Assembly (NCBI RefSeq): GCF_003696345.1
Contig: NZ_RFLX01000001.1
Location: 186,001 to 250,000 of the forward strand
Origin: Teichococcus wenyumeiae
GTDB taxonomy: Bacteria; Pseudomonadota; Alphaproteobacteria; Acetobacterales; Acetobacteraceae
Length of the DNA stretch: 64,000 bases
Reading direction: 5' to 3'
Shown: positions 1-8,856 of the stretch, in pieces
Layout: each line of letters starts with the position of its first letter
How positions within the stretch are numbered: position 1 is the stretch's first letter
The notes under the pieces: model-generated
What the model was told of the DNA's origin: nothing
Databases searched by the model: none
What the model saw: the letters and a program-made list of their open reading frames with translations, nothing else
Position numbers and translations under genes: made by a program

Positions 1-631
1 CCGATTGCAGCACTGCCTCATCCAGCCCGTAGCGGCGGGCGCCCAGCATCATCTCGTCCACCAGTGCCTCGATGCCCTTGATCAGCACCGAGCGCAGGAT
101 CTTGATGGCCGATGCCGTGCCGAGTTCCGGCCCCACGGCTTCGATCTTCATGCCCCAGGGCACCAGCGCGTCCCGCACCGCCTCGGCCGCCGCGCCGCTG
201 GCCAGAATGGGCAGCGCCAGCCCGTCGCGCGGCGTGCCGACGATGGACCCATCGGCGAGCAGCGCGCCGGTGCCCTCCAGCTTCGCGGCCATGGCCTGCT
301 TCACCTTCGGCGTGGCGGAAGCGATGTCGATGAACAGATGCCGCGCCGTCAGATGCGGCGCGAAGTTCGCGGCACTCTCCACCGAGGCGGAGCCGGGCGT
401 CACGCCGATGATGATATCGGCCCGCTCCGCCAGTTCGGCCGCCGAGCGCAGCAGCGGCACGCCCGCGGCTTCCGCGCGGCCCTGGATCAGCGCGGCATAG
501 GGACCCTCGAAGGCGCCGATGTCGAAGCTCGAGACCTGCTCCAGCCCCTGCGCGCGCAGGCCGGCACCCAGCGTGCTGCCGATTTCGCCATAGCCGATCA
601 GGCCAACCTTGATCTGCCGCATTGTCATCAT
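1..631 (-). CDS. NAD(P)-dependent oxidoreductase, 6PGDH-like with DUF1932 (3' end outside window)
   Basis: A beta-hydroxyacid-dehydrogenase-like enzyme. The N-terminus begins MMTMRQIKVGLIGYGEIG, a Rossmann dinucleotide-binding motif. About 150 residues later comes the helical stretch TASAIKILRSVLIKG, which fits the DUF1932 C-terminal domain found on such NAD-binding proteins. The protein runs off the left edge with about 210 residues visible. I chose the first ATG (631) because it overlaps the TGA of the upstream binding-protein gene by 4 bp (ATGA), the usual layout for translational coupling. The substrate is unknown. The pairing with a peptide-type binding protein suggests catabolism of an imported compound, which is inference. 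Confidence 0.8.
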   Translation of the reverse strand, partial: MMTMRQIKVGLIGYGEIGSTLGAGLRAQGLEQVSSFDIGAFEGPYAALIQGRAEAAGVPLLRSAAELAERADIIIGVTPGSASVESAANFAPHLTARHLFIDIASATPKVKQAMAAKLEGTGALLADGSIVGTPRDGLALPILASGAAAEAVRDALVPWGMKIEAVGPELGTASAIKILRSVLIKGIEALVDEMMLGARRYGLDEAVLQS

Positions 632-2214
632 ACCCGCCGAACGTTCCAGAATTTCACGAAGCCATCGAGCACGCCGTCGATGCTGCGGCGCCAGGCCATG
701 GGCTGGAAGATCTGCCCGGTGGGAATGAAGGTGGCATCCTGCCAGGCCTGGAGTTGGATCTGCTCCGCCAGTTGCTTCTGCCTGGCGGGGTCGCGCTCTT
801 CCAACCAGGCGTCGCGCAGGCGCTCGCCCTCGGGGCTCTCGGGCCAGCCGTACCAGCCCTTCAGCCCGTTGCCGCGTGCCACGCTGGTCACCGCCGGGTC
901 GAGGATGTTGAGGCCGGAGACCATGGAGGGGAACACGCTCCAGCCGCCCTTCTCCACCGGCTCCCGCGAATTGCGACGCTGGAAGAGCGTGCCGCTGTCT
1001 ACCGCCTGCACATCCACATTCAGGCCGATGCGCTTGAAGAGATCGATGCCCACCTGCCCGATCGGCGCGCTGACGGGATGGTCCATCGGCAGCATGAAGG
1101 CCACCTTCTCGCCCTTGTAGCCGGCTTCGGCCACGGCCTTGCGCGCGGCCTCGATATTCGTCTTGCCAAAGAGCTTGTCCAGGCCAGCATCGCTGGCCAT
1201 GGGCGTGCCGGGGCAGAACATGCCCAGCTTGACATGCCAGGTTTCGGGGTCGCTGCTATAGGCCTGCATGAATTCCGCCTGGTCGACGGCGGCCAGCACG
1301 GCGCGGCGCAGCGCCACATTGTCGAAAGGCGGCTGGATGCAGTTGAAGCGCAGGATGGGCGTCAGGCCCTGGCGGTCCTTCACCTCCACCCGCAGGTTGC
1401 GGTCTCGCTTCAGCATCGGCGCCAAGTCAGGGGAAGGCGTTTCCCACCAGTCCACCTCGCCCGCCTGCAGGGCGGAGGAGGCGGCCGAGACATCCGGCAT
1501 CACGGTCCATTCGACCCGCTCGAAATGCGCCACCTTCGGCCCGGCGGTGCCGCCGGGCGCGCCGCCCTGGCGCGGCACATAGCCCTCGAAGCGCGCATAG
1601 GCGGCACGGGCACCGGCCATGTGCTCCTTGTCCAGGAAGCGGAAGGGGCCGGAGCCCACCATCTCCGTCACCTGCTTGGCCGCATCCGTTACCGCCAGCC
1701 GCTCCGGCATGATGGCGCACATGCTGGGCGAGGCTTTCGCCAGCGCCGCCGGCAGCAGCGGGAAAGGCTTGTTGAGGCGGAAGACGATGGTCTTGTCGTC
1801 GCGCGCCGAAAGCTCGTCCGTCGCGACCATCAGCGCCTGGCCGAAGGAATCGCGGGATGCCCAGCGCTTGATGCTGGCGACGCAATCCTTCGCCGTCACG
1901 GCGCTGCCGTCATGGAAGCGCAGGCCGTCGCGCAGCGTCAGCAGCCAGCGGCGGCCGTCATCCTCCACAACATGGCCTTCCACCATCTGCGGCTGCGGCT
2001 GGAAGTTGCTGTCCAGGCCATAGAGCGTGTCGAAGATCAGGAAGGCGTGGTTGCGTGTCGGCGTGGCGGTGGTGGCCACCGGGTCCAGCAGCGAAAGGTC
2101 CACGAAGGGCACGAAGCGCAGCACGCTTTCCCTTTGGGCCCACGCGAGGCGGGGCATGGCCAGAGGCGCAATGGCCGCGGCGGAAGCCCCGGCCAGGAAA
2201 TGGCGACGCAACAT
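628..2214 (-). CDS. ABC transporter substrate-binding protein, family 5 (peptide/nickel type)
   Basis: Periplasmic binding protein of the SBP_bac_5 family (DppA/OppA-like), 528 residues, a normal family length. The N-terminus MLRRHFLAGASAAAIAPLAM is a Tat-like signal ending near AWA. Family features follow: an early DPVATTATPTRNH segment, WLLTLRDGLRFHDGSAVTA typical of this fold, and a C-terminal FIPTGQIFQPMAWRRSIDG. The start at 2214 is preceded by a GGGGGAGA ribosome site; 41 upstream codons in frame look non-coding. No permease or ATPase genes are visible nearby, so its transporter lies elsewhere or it is an orphan. It overlaps the next gene by 4 bp. Confidence 0.88.
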   Translation of the reverse strand: MLRRHFLAGASAAAIAPLAMPRLAWAQRESVLRFVPFVDLSLLDPVATTATPTRNHAFLIFDTLYGLDSNFQPQPQMVEGHVVEDDGRRWLLTLRDGLRFHDGSAVTAKDCVASIKRWASRDSFGQALMVATDELSARDDKTIVFRLNKPFPLLPAALAKASPSMCAIMPERLAVTDAAKQVTEMVGSGPFRFLDKEHMAGARAAYARFEGYVPRQGGAPGGTAGPKVAHFERVEWTVMPDVSAASSALQAGEVDWWETPSPDLAPMLKRDRNLRVEVKDRQGLTPILRFNCIQPPFDNVALRRAVLAAVDQAEFMQAYSSDPETWHVKLGMFCPGTPMASDAGLDKLFGKTNIEAARKAVAEAGYKGEKVAFMLPMDHPVSAPIGQVGIDLFKRIGLNVDVQAVDSGTLFQRRNSREPVEKGGWSVFPSMVSGLNILDPAVTSVARGNGLKGWYGWPESPEGERLRDAWLEERDPARQKQLAEQIQLQAWQDATFIPTGQIFQPMAWRRSIDGVLDGFVKFWNVRRV

Positions 2215-2648
2215 GAACGTTTCTCCCCCTCGCCCTCTGCTGCCCCTTCGATGGGGAGCATTGCACAGGGCATTTTCGAAATGCCGTTGCGTTTTACCTT
2301 GCGAGGCTCCGCTTTCCCCTGTCAAGCCGCCCGCCATGGCACGGCCCAGGGCCAGCGCCGACGGCGCGTGCCGATATTCATGGGGAAGGAGGCGGAAACC
2401 CTGGCGGTACTCGTCGGATCACGGCTTGCCGGCCGCCCGCGCCGGGTTGGCACTGCCCGCCATGTTCGAAATTGAAATGTCGCGCCAATGTGAAGTCACT
2501 GACCAGCTTTGGATGCATCAAGCAACGAAACCCTGGAATAGGCTACCTGAGAAGTAATTTTAAGGCGCTTCGGGGCGCTGGAAACTTGAAAAACATTGCA
2601 TCTCACGTAAACACCTCCCCCGCTTCTTGCACGGAATTCAATCCAACC
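2215..2648. other. Divergent intergenic region with no clear gene
   Basis: About 430 bases separate the leftward binding-protein gene from the rightward Pro/Ala-rich gene. The right part (about 2460-2640) is noticeably AT-richer than the surroundings and probably holds promoters for both directions. In-frame ATG 2472 and TTG 2586 are alternative starts for the downstream gene, so part of this stretch may be coding. I see no convincing operator or RNA structure. Confidence 0.5.
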
Positions 2649-5201
2649 GTGCATGAAGTCTTTTCCGATCTGGGCTGGCGCGCGCTGCAAGGGCACTCGC
2701 TGGGCGACGGCGCGCCGGACCCGCGGTTCATCCTGTTGCACCAGGATGTGGGCGTGGTGCTGCTCGATGCGGCGCCGGATACGGTGCCAGATCCCGTGGT
2801 GCGCCTGCGCCGCCGCCTGCGGGCCGCGCGGTTCGAGCGTCGCTTTCCCGGCCACCTGCCGATCATCTACTGCTCCCTCACGGAGCAGGATCTTTGGCGC
2901 CTTTCCGTAACGCTCGACTCCGCCTTCCGCCGCAAGCGGCCGATGGAATTGCAGGATGACGACTGGATGCCGGCGCTGGAGGCCCTTCTGCCTTCAGCCC
3001 GGACCGGACAGCCAAAGCCGGCAGCGGCTGCGACCGCCGCTCCCCGCCGACGCGTGAAAGCGCCCGCGCCCGCCAGCGCATCGCGGGCAGCGGCGGACCA
3101 AGGACGCACGCCTTCGAAGCCAGCCGATGCCGCTTCGCCCAGCCCGCTGCCTGACCACGCGCCGTACCGCATGGTCGAGGCACCTTTTCCCGATCCCCTG
3201 CTGCCTGACCCCCTGCTTCCCGACTCCCTGCCGCGCCCTTCACGGACCCGCGGTTTCAGCCTCGGCGGCGTGGGCTCGGCGGCGCTGGGTCTGTTGGCCA
3301 TGACGGCCAGCGGGGCGGTGTTGCTGGACCAGCTCGCACCGCAGCAGCCCGGCCAGACCGAACGCCAGCTGGCCGGGCTGCTGGGCCGCGACAGGCCAGT
3401 GGTGCCCGAGGCCACGCCACGGCAGGCCGTGGCCGCCACCACGGCGGCAGCGGCCCTGCCGCTCCCCCGCTCTGTCGCGCTGACGCCGCCATTGGTCCAG
3501 CGGCAGGATGAAGGCGGCAGGGTATCCGCCGCCGTGGAACCCGCGCGAGCAGAGCCGCAGCGGAGCTGGCCGGAGCCGGACGCCACCTTGCCCAGCCCGC
3601 CGGCCCTGCCCCCGCTGCCGGCCGTCGCGATGCGCAGCCAGCGCAGCGAGGCACGGCCGGTGCCCCTGATCGGTGCCGAATCCTCGCCCATATCCTTCCT
3701 GGCCGTGCCTTCGGCCGAAGCCGTTGGCTTGGTCGTGGCAGCGACGGATCTGCCGCCGATGGCTACCCCTGCCACGCCATTGATGCTGGCTTCCGCCGAG
3801 CCGGTCCTGTTGGCCAGTGCCGCCGATCCCGCCGCCGCGCCGCCCGCGCCCCAAGCGGCGCCTTTGGCCGTGCCGGAGCCGGTGGCTGCCACCAGCCCGG
3901 CGTCGGCTGAGGATCACGAAGCCACGGCCCCGCCATTGTCCGCCATGCTTCCCGGCGATCTGGGCGAGGCAGCGCCTTCCGAAACCGAAGCGCCGCCGCT
4001 GGAAGCCGCCCTGGCAGAGGCGGCCGGCGCCGACAGCATCGTTGCCGCCGGGGCGCCTGCCGCTGCCACGCCGAATCGCGCACCGGAGCCTGCCCAGGAG
4101 GAAGCTGCGGCACGGCTTCCCGCCGTGGTGCCTGGCCTCGCGGTGCCGGACGCTGTCACCCCATCCGAGCCTGCCTCACAGCCTCCCGCGGCCGCTGAAG
4201 CTGTTGCGGCAACCAGCCCCGCTCCGGTCGCAGCTCCGCCCGCGCCTGCTCCGCAGCCCCCTGCCCCCGCGATCGCGGATGCCGTTGTGGCGCCTGTTCC
4301 AGCTCCGGCCGATGCCGTGCCGGAGCCTGTCCCGCAGGCTTCCACAGCGGCCGGCGCTGTTGCGATACCCAGCCCGACTCCGGCTGACGCTTCGCCGGAG
4401 CCTGCGCCACAGCCTTCGACGGCCGCTGATGCTGTTGTGGCGCCCAGCCCGGCTCCGGCCGACGCCTTGCCCAGGCCCGCCGCGCAGCCTCCCACCACCG
4501 CTGAGACTGTTGTGGCGCCCGTTCCGGCTCCCGCAGCCGCCTCGCCCGCACCTGCTCCACAGCCTCCCGCGGCTGCTGAAGCTGTTGTGACGCCTGCCCC
4601 TGTTCCCGGGGCCGCCACCCCCTCCGCACCTGTCCCGCAGGCCTCCACAACCGCTGAGACTGTTGCGCCGCCTGCCCCGGCTCCCGGAGCCGCTATCCCA
4701 GCGGAGCCTGCGCCCTCTCCCGCCGCGCCGCCGCGACTGGCGGCCCCGGCGCTGGAGCCGGTGGCATCGCCGGGTGTTGTGCCGCCCGCCGCCGAACCGC
4801 CCAAGGCGACGCAACCGGTGCCGTCGGTGGCCACCGCAGCCCCGGCGCGGGAGGCGGCCCGCTCTGCGGAACGCCCGCCAGCCGCCGCCAGCCCGGCCGT
4901 GCAACAGGCCGCGCCAGCCATGGCACCCGAGCTGCTCGCCGCGATGATGCGGCGTGGCGATGCCATGCTGGCGCTGGGGGACCTTTCCGCCGCCCGGCTG
5001 CTCTATGAGCGCGCGGCGGTGGGCGGCAGCGGCGGTGCCGCGCTGGCCCTGGGCAAGACCTATGACCCCGCCTTCCTGTCCGGCCTCAATGCACGCGGCA
5101 TCCGCCCCGACCGCACCGCCGCCGTGACCTGGTACCGGAAGGCGGCGGCACTGGGGGATGGTGAGGCACCGGCGCTGCTGCGGCGGCTCGGCGCCGAGTA
5201 G
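2649..5201 (+). CDS. Large Pro/Ala-rich membrane protein with C-terminal Sel1-like repeat
   Basis: About 850 residues with an unusual architecture. A folded N-terminal domain of about 130 residues (HEVFSDLGWRALQGHSLGDG onward) is not one I can name. A basic linker and one hydrophobic segment follow (GVGSAALGLLAMTASGAVLL, near residue 210). Then come over 450 residues of Pro/Ala/Val-rich low complexity, including about seven degenerate 25-residue units. The C-terminus (LYERAAVGGSGGAALALGK ... AVTWYRKAAALGDGEA) is a Sel1/TPR-like pair. This suggests an envelope-spanning linker that presents a Sel1 domain in the periplasm, which is inference. The start is uncertain: GTG 2649 is used because upstream codons (to ATG 2472) are AT-rich and unlike the gene. 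Confidence 0.65.
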   Translation: MHEVFSDLGWRALQGHSLGDGAPDPRFILLHQDVGVVLLDAAPDTVPDPVVRLRRRLRAARFERRFPGHLPIIYCSLTEQDLWRLSVTLDSAFRRKRPMELQDDDWMPALEALLPSARTGQPKPAAAATAAPRRRVKAPAPASASRAAADQGRTPSKPADAASPSPLPDHAPYRMVEAPFPDPLLPDPLLPDSLPRPSRTRGFSLGGVGSAALGLLAMTASGAVLLDQLAPQQPGQTERQLAGLLGRDRPVVPEATPRQAVAATTAAAALPLPRSVALTPPLVQRQDEGGRVSAAVEPARAEPQRSWPEPDATLPSPPALPPLPAVAMRSQRSEARPVPLIGAESSPISFLAVPSAEAVGLVVAATDLPPMATPATPLMLASAEPVLLASAADPAAAPPAPQAAPLAVPEPVAATSPASAEDHEATAPPLSAMLPGDLGEAAPSETEAPPLEAALAEAAGADSIVAAGAPAAATPNRAPEPAQEEAAARLPAVVPGLAVPDAVTPSEPASQPPAAAEAVAATSPAPVAAPPAPAPQPPAPAIADAVVAPVPAPADAVPEPVPQASTAAGAVAIPSPTPADASPEPAPQPSTAADAVVAPSPAPADALPRPAAQPPTTAETVVAPVPAPAAASPAPAPQPPAAAEAVVTPAPVPGAATPSAPVPQASTTAETVAPPAPAPGAAIPAEPAPSPAAPPRLAAPALEPVASPGVVPPAAEPPKATQPVPSVATAAPAREAARSAERPPAAASPAVQQAAPAMAPELLAAMMRRGDAMLALGDLSAARLLYERAAVGGSGGAALALGKTYDPAFLSGLNARGIRPDRTAAVTWYRKAAALGDGEAPALLRRLGAE
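4165..4715 (+). repeat. Degenerate ~75-bp coding tandem repeat (Pro/Ala units)
   Basis: Inside the Pro/Ala-rich gene the protein repeats about seven times with a 25-26 residue period, on the pattern QPSTAADAVVAPSPAPADA. The DNA repeats too, with recurrent blocks such as gctgaagctgttgtg and ccggctccggccgacgc. This looks like a minisatellite grown by slippage or unequal crossing-over. It is not a CRISPR array, because no unit is exactly conserved and the reading frame is preserved. Confidence 0.6.
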
Positions 5202-5211
5202 GAGGGGAGGA

Positions 5212-6210
5212 ATGACCATGAACGCAATCCGGCCAACACGCCGCGGCCTGTTGCTGGCAGGGGCGCTGGCCCTGCCCGCGCTGCGCGGCGCCAGCGCGCA
5301 GACCCCTCCTGGCCTCGCGGCCATGACGGCGCGGGCGAATGCGGGCACCGTGGGCGTCATCTCGGGCGGAGCCGACGGCACCTATATCCGCATCGCCGCC
5401 GATCTCGCGGCGGTGCTGGACGATGGCGACAAGCTGCGCGTGCTGCCCATCCTGGGCCGCGGCTCGGTGCAGAACATCTCGGACATCATGTTCGTGCGCG
5501 GCATCGATATCGGCATCGTGCAATCCGACGCCCTGGCCTATGTGCGGCGGCAGCGGCTGTTTCCCGGCAGCGACCAGCTGATCCAGTACATCGCCAAGCT
5601 CTATGACGAGGAAGTGCATCTCCTCGCCGCCCGCGACATCACCAAGGTGGAGGACCTGAACGGCCGCGCGGTGAATGTGGACCTGCGTGGCAGCGGCACC
5701 GCCATGACCGCCTCCCTGGTCTTCGAGGCACTGGGCGTGCAGCCGCAGATGGTGAACGACACGCAGGACCTTGCGTTGGAGAAGCTCCGGCGGGGCGAGA
5801 TCTCGGCCCTGATGTATGTGGCCGGCAAGCCGGCGCGGCTCTTCTCCTCCATACCCACCGATTCCGGGTTGCATTTCCTGCCGCTGCCGCTGAATCCGGC
5901 CCTGCTGGAGACCTATCTGCCGGCGGAACTCGGGACCGAGCAGTATCCCGCACTGATCCCGGCGGGCCAGAAGGTGGAGACCATTGCCGTGGGCGCGGTG
6001 ATGGCCGCCTATGCCTGGCAGCCGGGCACCGAGCGCTACCGCAAGGTCGCCACCTTCATCGATGCGCTTTACGCCAAGTTCGATACCTTCCTGCGCCCAC
6101 CACGGCATCCGAAATGGCGGGAGGTGAATCTCTCGGCACAGGTGCCGGGCTGGACGCGCTTCAACGTGGCTCCCGCTTCTTCCGTGGCCGAAGCGGCACG
6201 GCCCCGCTGA
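5212..6210 (+). CDS. TAXI-family TRAP transporter solute-binding protein
   Basis: Periplasmic receptor of the TAXI (TRAP-associated extracytoplasmic immunogenic) type, 332 residues. A Tat/Sec-like leader (TRRGLLLAGALALPALRGAS) is followed by GTVGVISGGADGTYIRIAAD, the family's hallmark near the mature N-terminus, then IGIVQSDALAYV and DLRGSGTAMTA, also family-typical. Start ATG 5212 sits 6 nt after AGGAGG; ATG 5218 is an alternative. The gene begins 10 bp after the Sel1 protein, so the two are probably co-transcribed. The 4TM/12TM TRAP permease that TAXI proteins need is not adjacent. Confidence 0.88.
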   Translation: MTMNAIRPTRRGLLLAGALALPALRGASAQTPPGLAAMTARANAGTVGVISGGADGTYIRIAADLAAVLDDGDKLRVLPILGRGSVQNISDIMFVRGIDIGIVQSDALAYVRRQRLFPGSDQLIQYIAKLYDEEVHLLAARDITKVEDLNGRAVNVDLRGSGTAMTASLVFEALGVQPQMVNDTQDLALEKLRRGEISALMYVAGKPARLFSSIPTDSGLHFLPLPLNPALLETYLPAELGTEQYPALIPAGQKVETIAVGAVMAAYAWQPGTERYRKVATFIDALYAKFDTFLRPPRHPKWREVNLSAQVPGWTRFNVAPASSVAEAARPR

Positions 6211-6227
6211 AGCGATCTGGCCGCATC

Positions 6228-6252
6228 CTGAACCGGGTTCTGGCCGGTTCAG
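6228..6252 (+). terminator. Hairpin after the TAXI gene
   Basis: A perfect 9-bp inverted repeat (CTGAACCGG / CCGGTTCAG) with a 7-nt loop begins 17 bp after the stop codon. No strong T-tract follows, so it may be a weak terminator or an mRNA-stabilising hairpin. Confidence 0.5.
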
Positions 6253-6386
6253 CCAGAAGCATGCGGTTGTGATAGTGGTAGTAGTGGACAGGCAATTCCT
6301 GCCGCGCAGATTACTTTAATTTCTTTAACGCAACCATTGCGGGAGGAAGTATCTTACTAGCTACACGAGCAAGAAGGAGCATGAAG

Positions 6387-6779
6387 ATGCAGCTTCGAAT
6401 TCTGATGTCCAGCTTGAGCCTCATGGCGACTGGACTTGCCTTCGGCACACCCGCGGCGCAAGCAGCCCAGGCCCCCGTGGGCATTTCACGTCAAGGCCCT
6501 TCAGACCTTGAATATGTACAGCAGAGGCAACATCGAGGCTCGCGTCAGCAGAGTTCCAATAACTCGAATCTCCCGTATGTCCCGAATAACCCGAATAACC
6601 CGGCCTGGGACAACGACGAGACGGCGCGCCTCAACGCGGAAAGCCTTCGTCGTGCGCAGATGGGGGAGAATTCTCCAACCAACCAGCCTGACACGACGAG
6701 CAACCTGAACCGCATGAGTGAACAGGATGCCGAGCGGGGCGTGAATGTCGGCAACCAGCCGCTGCTCCCGTTCCGTTGA
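6387..6779 (+). CDS. Small secreted Asn/Gln-rich protein of unknown function
   Basis: About 130 residues. A clear Sec signal (MQLRILMSSLSLMATGLAFG ... PAAQA) is followed by a low-complexity mature part rich in Asn, Gln, Pro and Arg (SSNNSNLPYVPNNPNNPAW) with no recognisable domain or transmembrane helix. AAGGAG at 6374-6379 is 7 nt before ATG 6387 but only 1 nt before ATG 6381, so 6387 is preferred. The region is AT-richer than the neighbours, and the 150 bp upstream contain the small palindrome CGCAAccaTTGCG (6329-6341), which could be an operator. It is monocistronic. It may be an unstructured periplasmic or surface protein; the function is not known to me. Confidence 0.65.
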   Translation: MQLRILMSSLSLMATGLAFGTPAAQAAQAPVGISRQGPSDLEYVQQRQHRGSRQQSSNNSNLPYVPNNPNNPAWDNDETARLNAESLRRAQMGENSPTNQPDTTSNLNRMSEQDAERGVNVGNQPLLPFR

Positions 6780-7374
6780 ACTTGGCGGAAAGGTCACGGC
6801 GGCTAGCGTCATCAAAGTGCCTGCCGCAGGCTGACAGTTCCATTGGTCAGCGGCCGGCGGCGGAAGTGCGAGGCCGGAGAGAAAGCTTCGATCGAAGCGG
6901 TCATAGCGCGTGCCGATGCGGCGCCAACTTTCCGTGCGTCCGGACATGCGCCCGATGAGACCGCGACAAGGTCAGGCGCGACGGTTGCGTGAGCCGGGTT
7001 TGCGATGGGCGCGGGGACGGGAATAACAATCTCGGCGCCGCGCCTTCAGCGCGTGTTGCAAGCGCAGTCTTGTCCAGGGCGTTTCTGGCTGCCGCCGGGC
7101 GATTGAAGAGGCGCTTCAGATACTCTGGGTGCTCCGGCAGTTGGAGATGGTAGCCGCCGGCCTGTGCGTGAACAGTAAGTCGCGCTAGCGGCGGCTTGAG
7201 CGCAGCACATGCAGGATGCCGCTGATGATCCGCTGGCCATCGAAGGCGGTACGCCTGGGCAGGCCCCGTTCAAGCCCAGTTGTGCAGCCATGCTGGTCTT
7301 CTCATGCCTGCGCCTTCAAAGACGCAGCGCATCGGAAGATCATCATCGATCAACAGCCTGACCAGGCTCTCAGC
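6780..7374. other. Gene-free stretch occupied by the IS remnant
   Basis: Apart from the transposase fragments described separately, I see no intact gene between the small secreted protein and the Gfo/Idh/MocA gene. The 7270-7374 part is unassigned. Confidence 0.5.
6830..7268 (-). pseudogene. Decayed IS5-family transposase remnant
   Basis: On the minus strand the region reads as fragments of one IS5-type DDE transposase in shifting frames. The N-terminal block GLPRRTAFDGQRIISGILHV (about 7200-7268) resembles the RVDDRRVISGI start of the family and is followed by an in-frame stop. The middle piece is HALKARGAEIVIP (about 7030-7060). The C-terminal piece WRRIGTRYDRFDRSFLSGLA (about 6865-6926) matches the conserved RLKxWRRIATRYD tail. 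The intervening catalytic core is deleted. Inverted repeats were not identified. The element is dead. Confidence 0.6.
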
Positions 7375-8667
7375 CTATGGCTTGGCACCGGGCGGTGGGC
7401 CACGGAAGGCATCAGGCTTTTCCACCGGCGGCAGCCGCACCGGCTGGCCTGATTCGGCAGCGCGGTAGATTGCTTCCATCAGCTTGTGATCCTGAACGCC
7501 CTCCTCGCCCGGCGTGCGTGGGCGCTGGCCGCCGATGACGCATTCCGCCATGTGGTCCAGCTCCTCGGTGAACTGGTTAGGCTGCTGCAGCACCAGCTCG
7601 GTCTGCCCGGTGGCATCGCCCTGGCGCTGGATCACAGTCATGCGCTGGCCCTCGTAGAGATAGGCATTCGGCATATCCACCGTGGCCTTCTCGAAGTTCA
7701 GCCGCTGGCACTTGTCGTCCCGCGCGCCATAGCTGGTGAAGCAGTTCACCAGAACATTGGACGGGAAGCGCAAGGTGAAGGAGAGCGTTTCCTCCACCTC
7801 CGCATAGCGCGGGTCGTTAGGCGGGCTGTATTGCGTGGCGAAGATCTCCACCGGTTCCTCGCCAGTCAGGAAACGCGCGGTGTTCAGGCAGTAGAGCCCG
7901 ATATCCGGCAGCGACCCGCCGCCCGAGAGCGCGCGCTTGTGGCGCCACTGCTGCGCGCCATTCTCCGCCACCGTCTGCACATTGATGGCGCTCATCCCCA
8001 CCAGGCGCCCGAAGGTCTGCTGCCGCACCAGGCTGGCCAGCCGCAGGTTATAGGCCTCGTACTGGATGCGGTAGGCGATCATCAGCTTCACGCTAGCGGC
8101 AGCGCAGGCATCCACCATGGCCTGGGCATCGGCGCTGCTGGTGGCCATGGGCTTCTCGCAGAGCACATGCTTGCCGGCACGCGCGGCGCGCTCGACATAT
8201 TCGCGGTGCATGCCATTGGGCAGCACGATGTAGACCGCCTTCACCGCCGGATTGTCGCGAATGCGGTCGAAATTCGCGTAGTCGTAGCAGTTGGCGGGAT
8301 CGATGCCGTATTGCGCGGCCACCGTCTTCATCTTCTCCGGTGAGCCGGAGACCAGCGCGACCGGCCTGGCCTTCTTGCTCTCCCCGAAGGCCGGCAGGAT
8401 TTCCTCGAGTGCCAGCCGGCCGAGGCCCACGATGGCGAAGCCCACCCGCTCCCCCGGCGGCAGCGGCGCGGGCGGCGGCGAGGAAGGCGTATCGGCCGGG
8501 GAGCGCCAGGGGTCGAAGACCACCTTACCATTCTCCACCCGCCCGGCATCCACCGGGCTGGGAGGCGGGAAGCTCTGCGCCTGGGCTCTTGGCGCCATGG
8601 CCAGCCCGGCGGCGCCGCTGAGGGCCAGGACCCCGCGGCGGTTCAGCAGATCAAGCCGATGGGTCAT
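7375..8667 (-). CDS. Tat-exported Gfo/Idh/MocA oxidoreductase (glucose-fructose oxidoreductase-like)
   Basis: NAD(P)-dependent sugar oxidoreductase, 430 residues, with a twin-arginine leader (LLNRRGVLALSGAAGLAMAP). The mature protein starts with a Pro-rich arm and then the Rossmann motif VGFAIVGLGRLALEEI. It carries the family's CEKPMA catalytic motif (VLCEKPMATSS) and DIGLYCLNTARFLTGEEP in the C-terminal sheet domain. Tat export, the N-terminal arm and the CEKPMA context all resemble Zymomonas glucose-fructose oxidoreductase, which is periplasmic with bound NADP. The substrate here is inferred only by resemblance. The first ATG after a weak GGGA site was taken as start. Confidence 0.85.
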   Translation of the reverse strand: MTHRLDLLNRRGVLALSGAAGLAMAPRAQAQSFPPPSPVDAGRVENGKVVFDPWRSPADTPSSPPPAPLPPGERVGFAIVGLGRLALEEILPAFGESKKARPVALVSGSPEKMKTVAAQYGIDPANCYDYANFDRIRDNPAVKAVYIVLPNGMHREYVERAARAGKHVLCEKPMATSSADAQAMVDACAAASVKLMIAYRIQYEAYNLRLASLVRQQTFGRLVGMSAINVQTVAENGAQQWRHKRALSGGGSLPDIGLYCLNTARFLTGEEPVEIFATQYSPPNDPRYAEVEETLSFTLRFPSNVLVNCFTSYGARDDKCQRLNFEKATVDMPNAYLYEGQRMTVIQRQGDATGQTELVLQQPNQFTEELDHMAECVIGGQRPRTPGEEGVQDHKLMEAIYRAAESGQPVRLPPVEKPDAFRGPPPGAKP

Positions 8668-8856
8668 CTGGAACGATCCCGTGGATGCAAGGTGAGTACC
8701 GGCTGAAACGCCCTGGCGGCGCGTTTGGATGAGCTTCGGCGGCCGAACAAAGAATTGACGGCATGAGGCATCGCGGCGGGGGATGACAGAACCGTATGCG
8801 GCACCAGCAAAAGCTGGAGCGCAACAAACGGCGCCGCGGGATGTTTCCGCAACGGC

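Noticed and set aside
5-1120. Long plus-strand open frame opposite the oxidoreductase and peptide-binding protein
   Set aside because: The minus-strand proteins have clear motifs and coupled overlap; the plus-strand frame has none.
2472-2648. N-terminal extension of the Pro/Ala-rich protein from ATG 2472
   Set aside because: AT-rich codon use and no ribosome site; GTG 2649 or TTG 2586 look better, although this is not certain.
4165-4715. Regular repeats suggestive of a CRISPR array
   Set aside because: Units are degenerate, have no unique spacers and keep a continuous Pro/Ala reading frame inside a gene.
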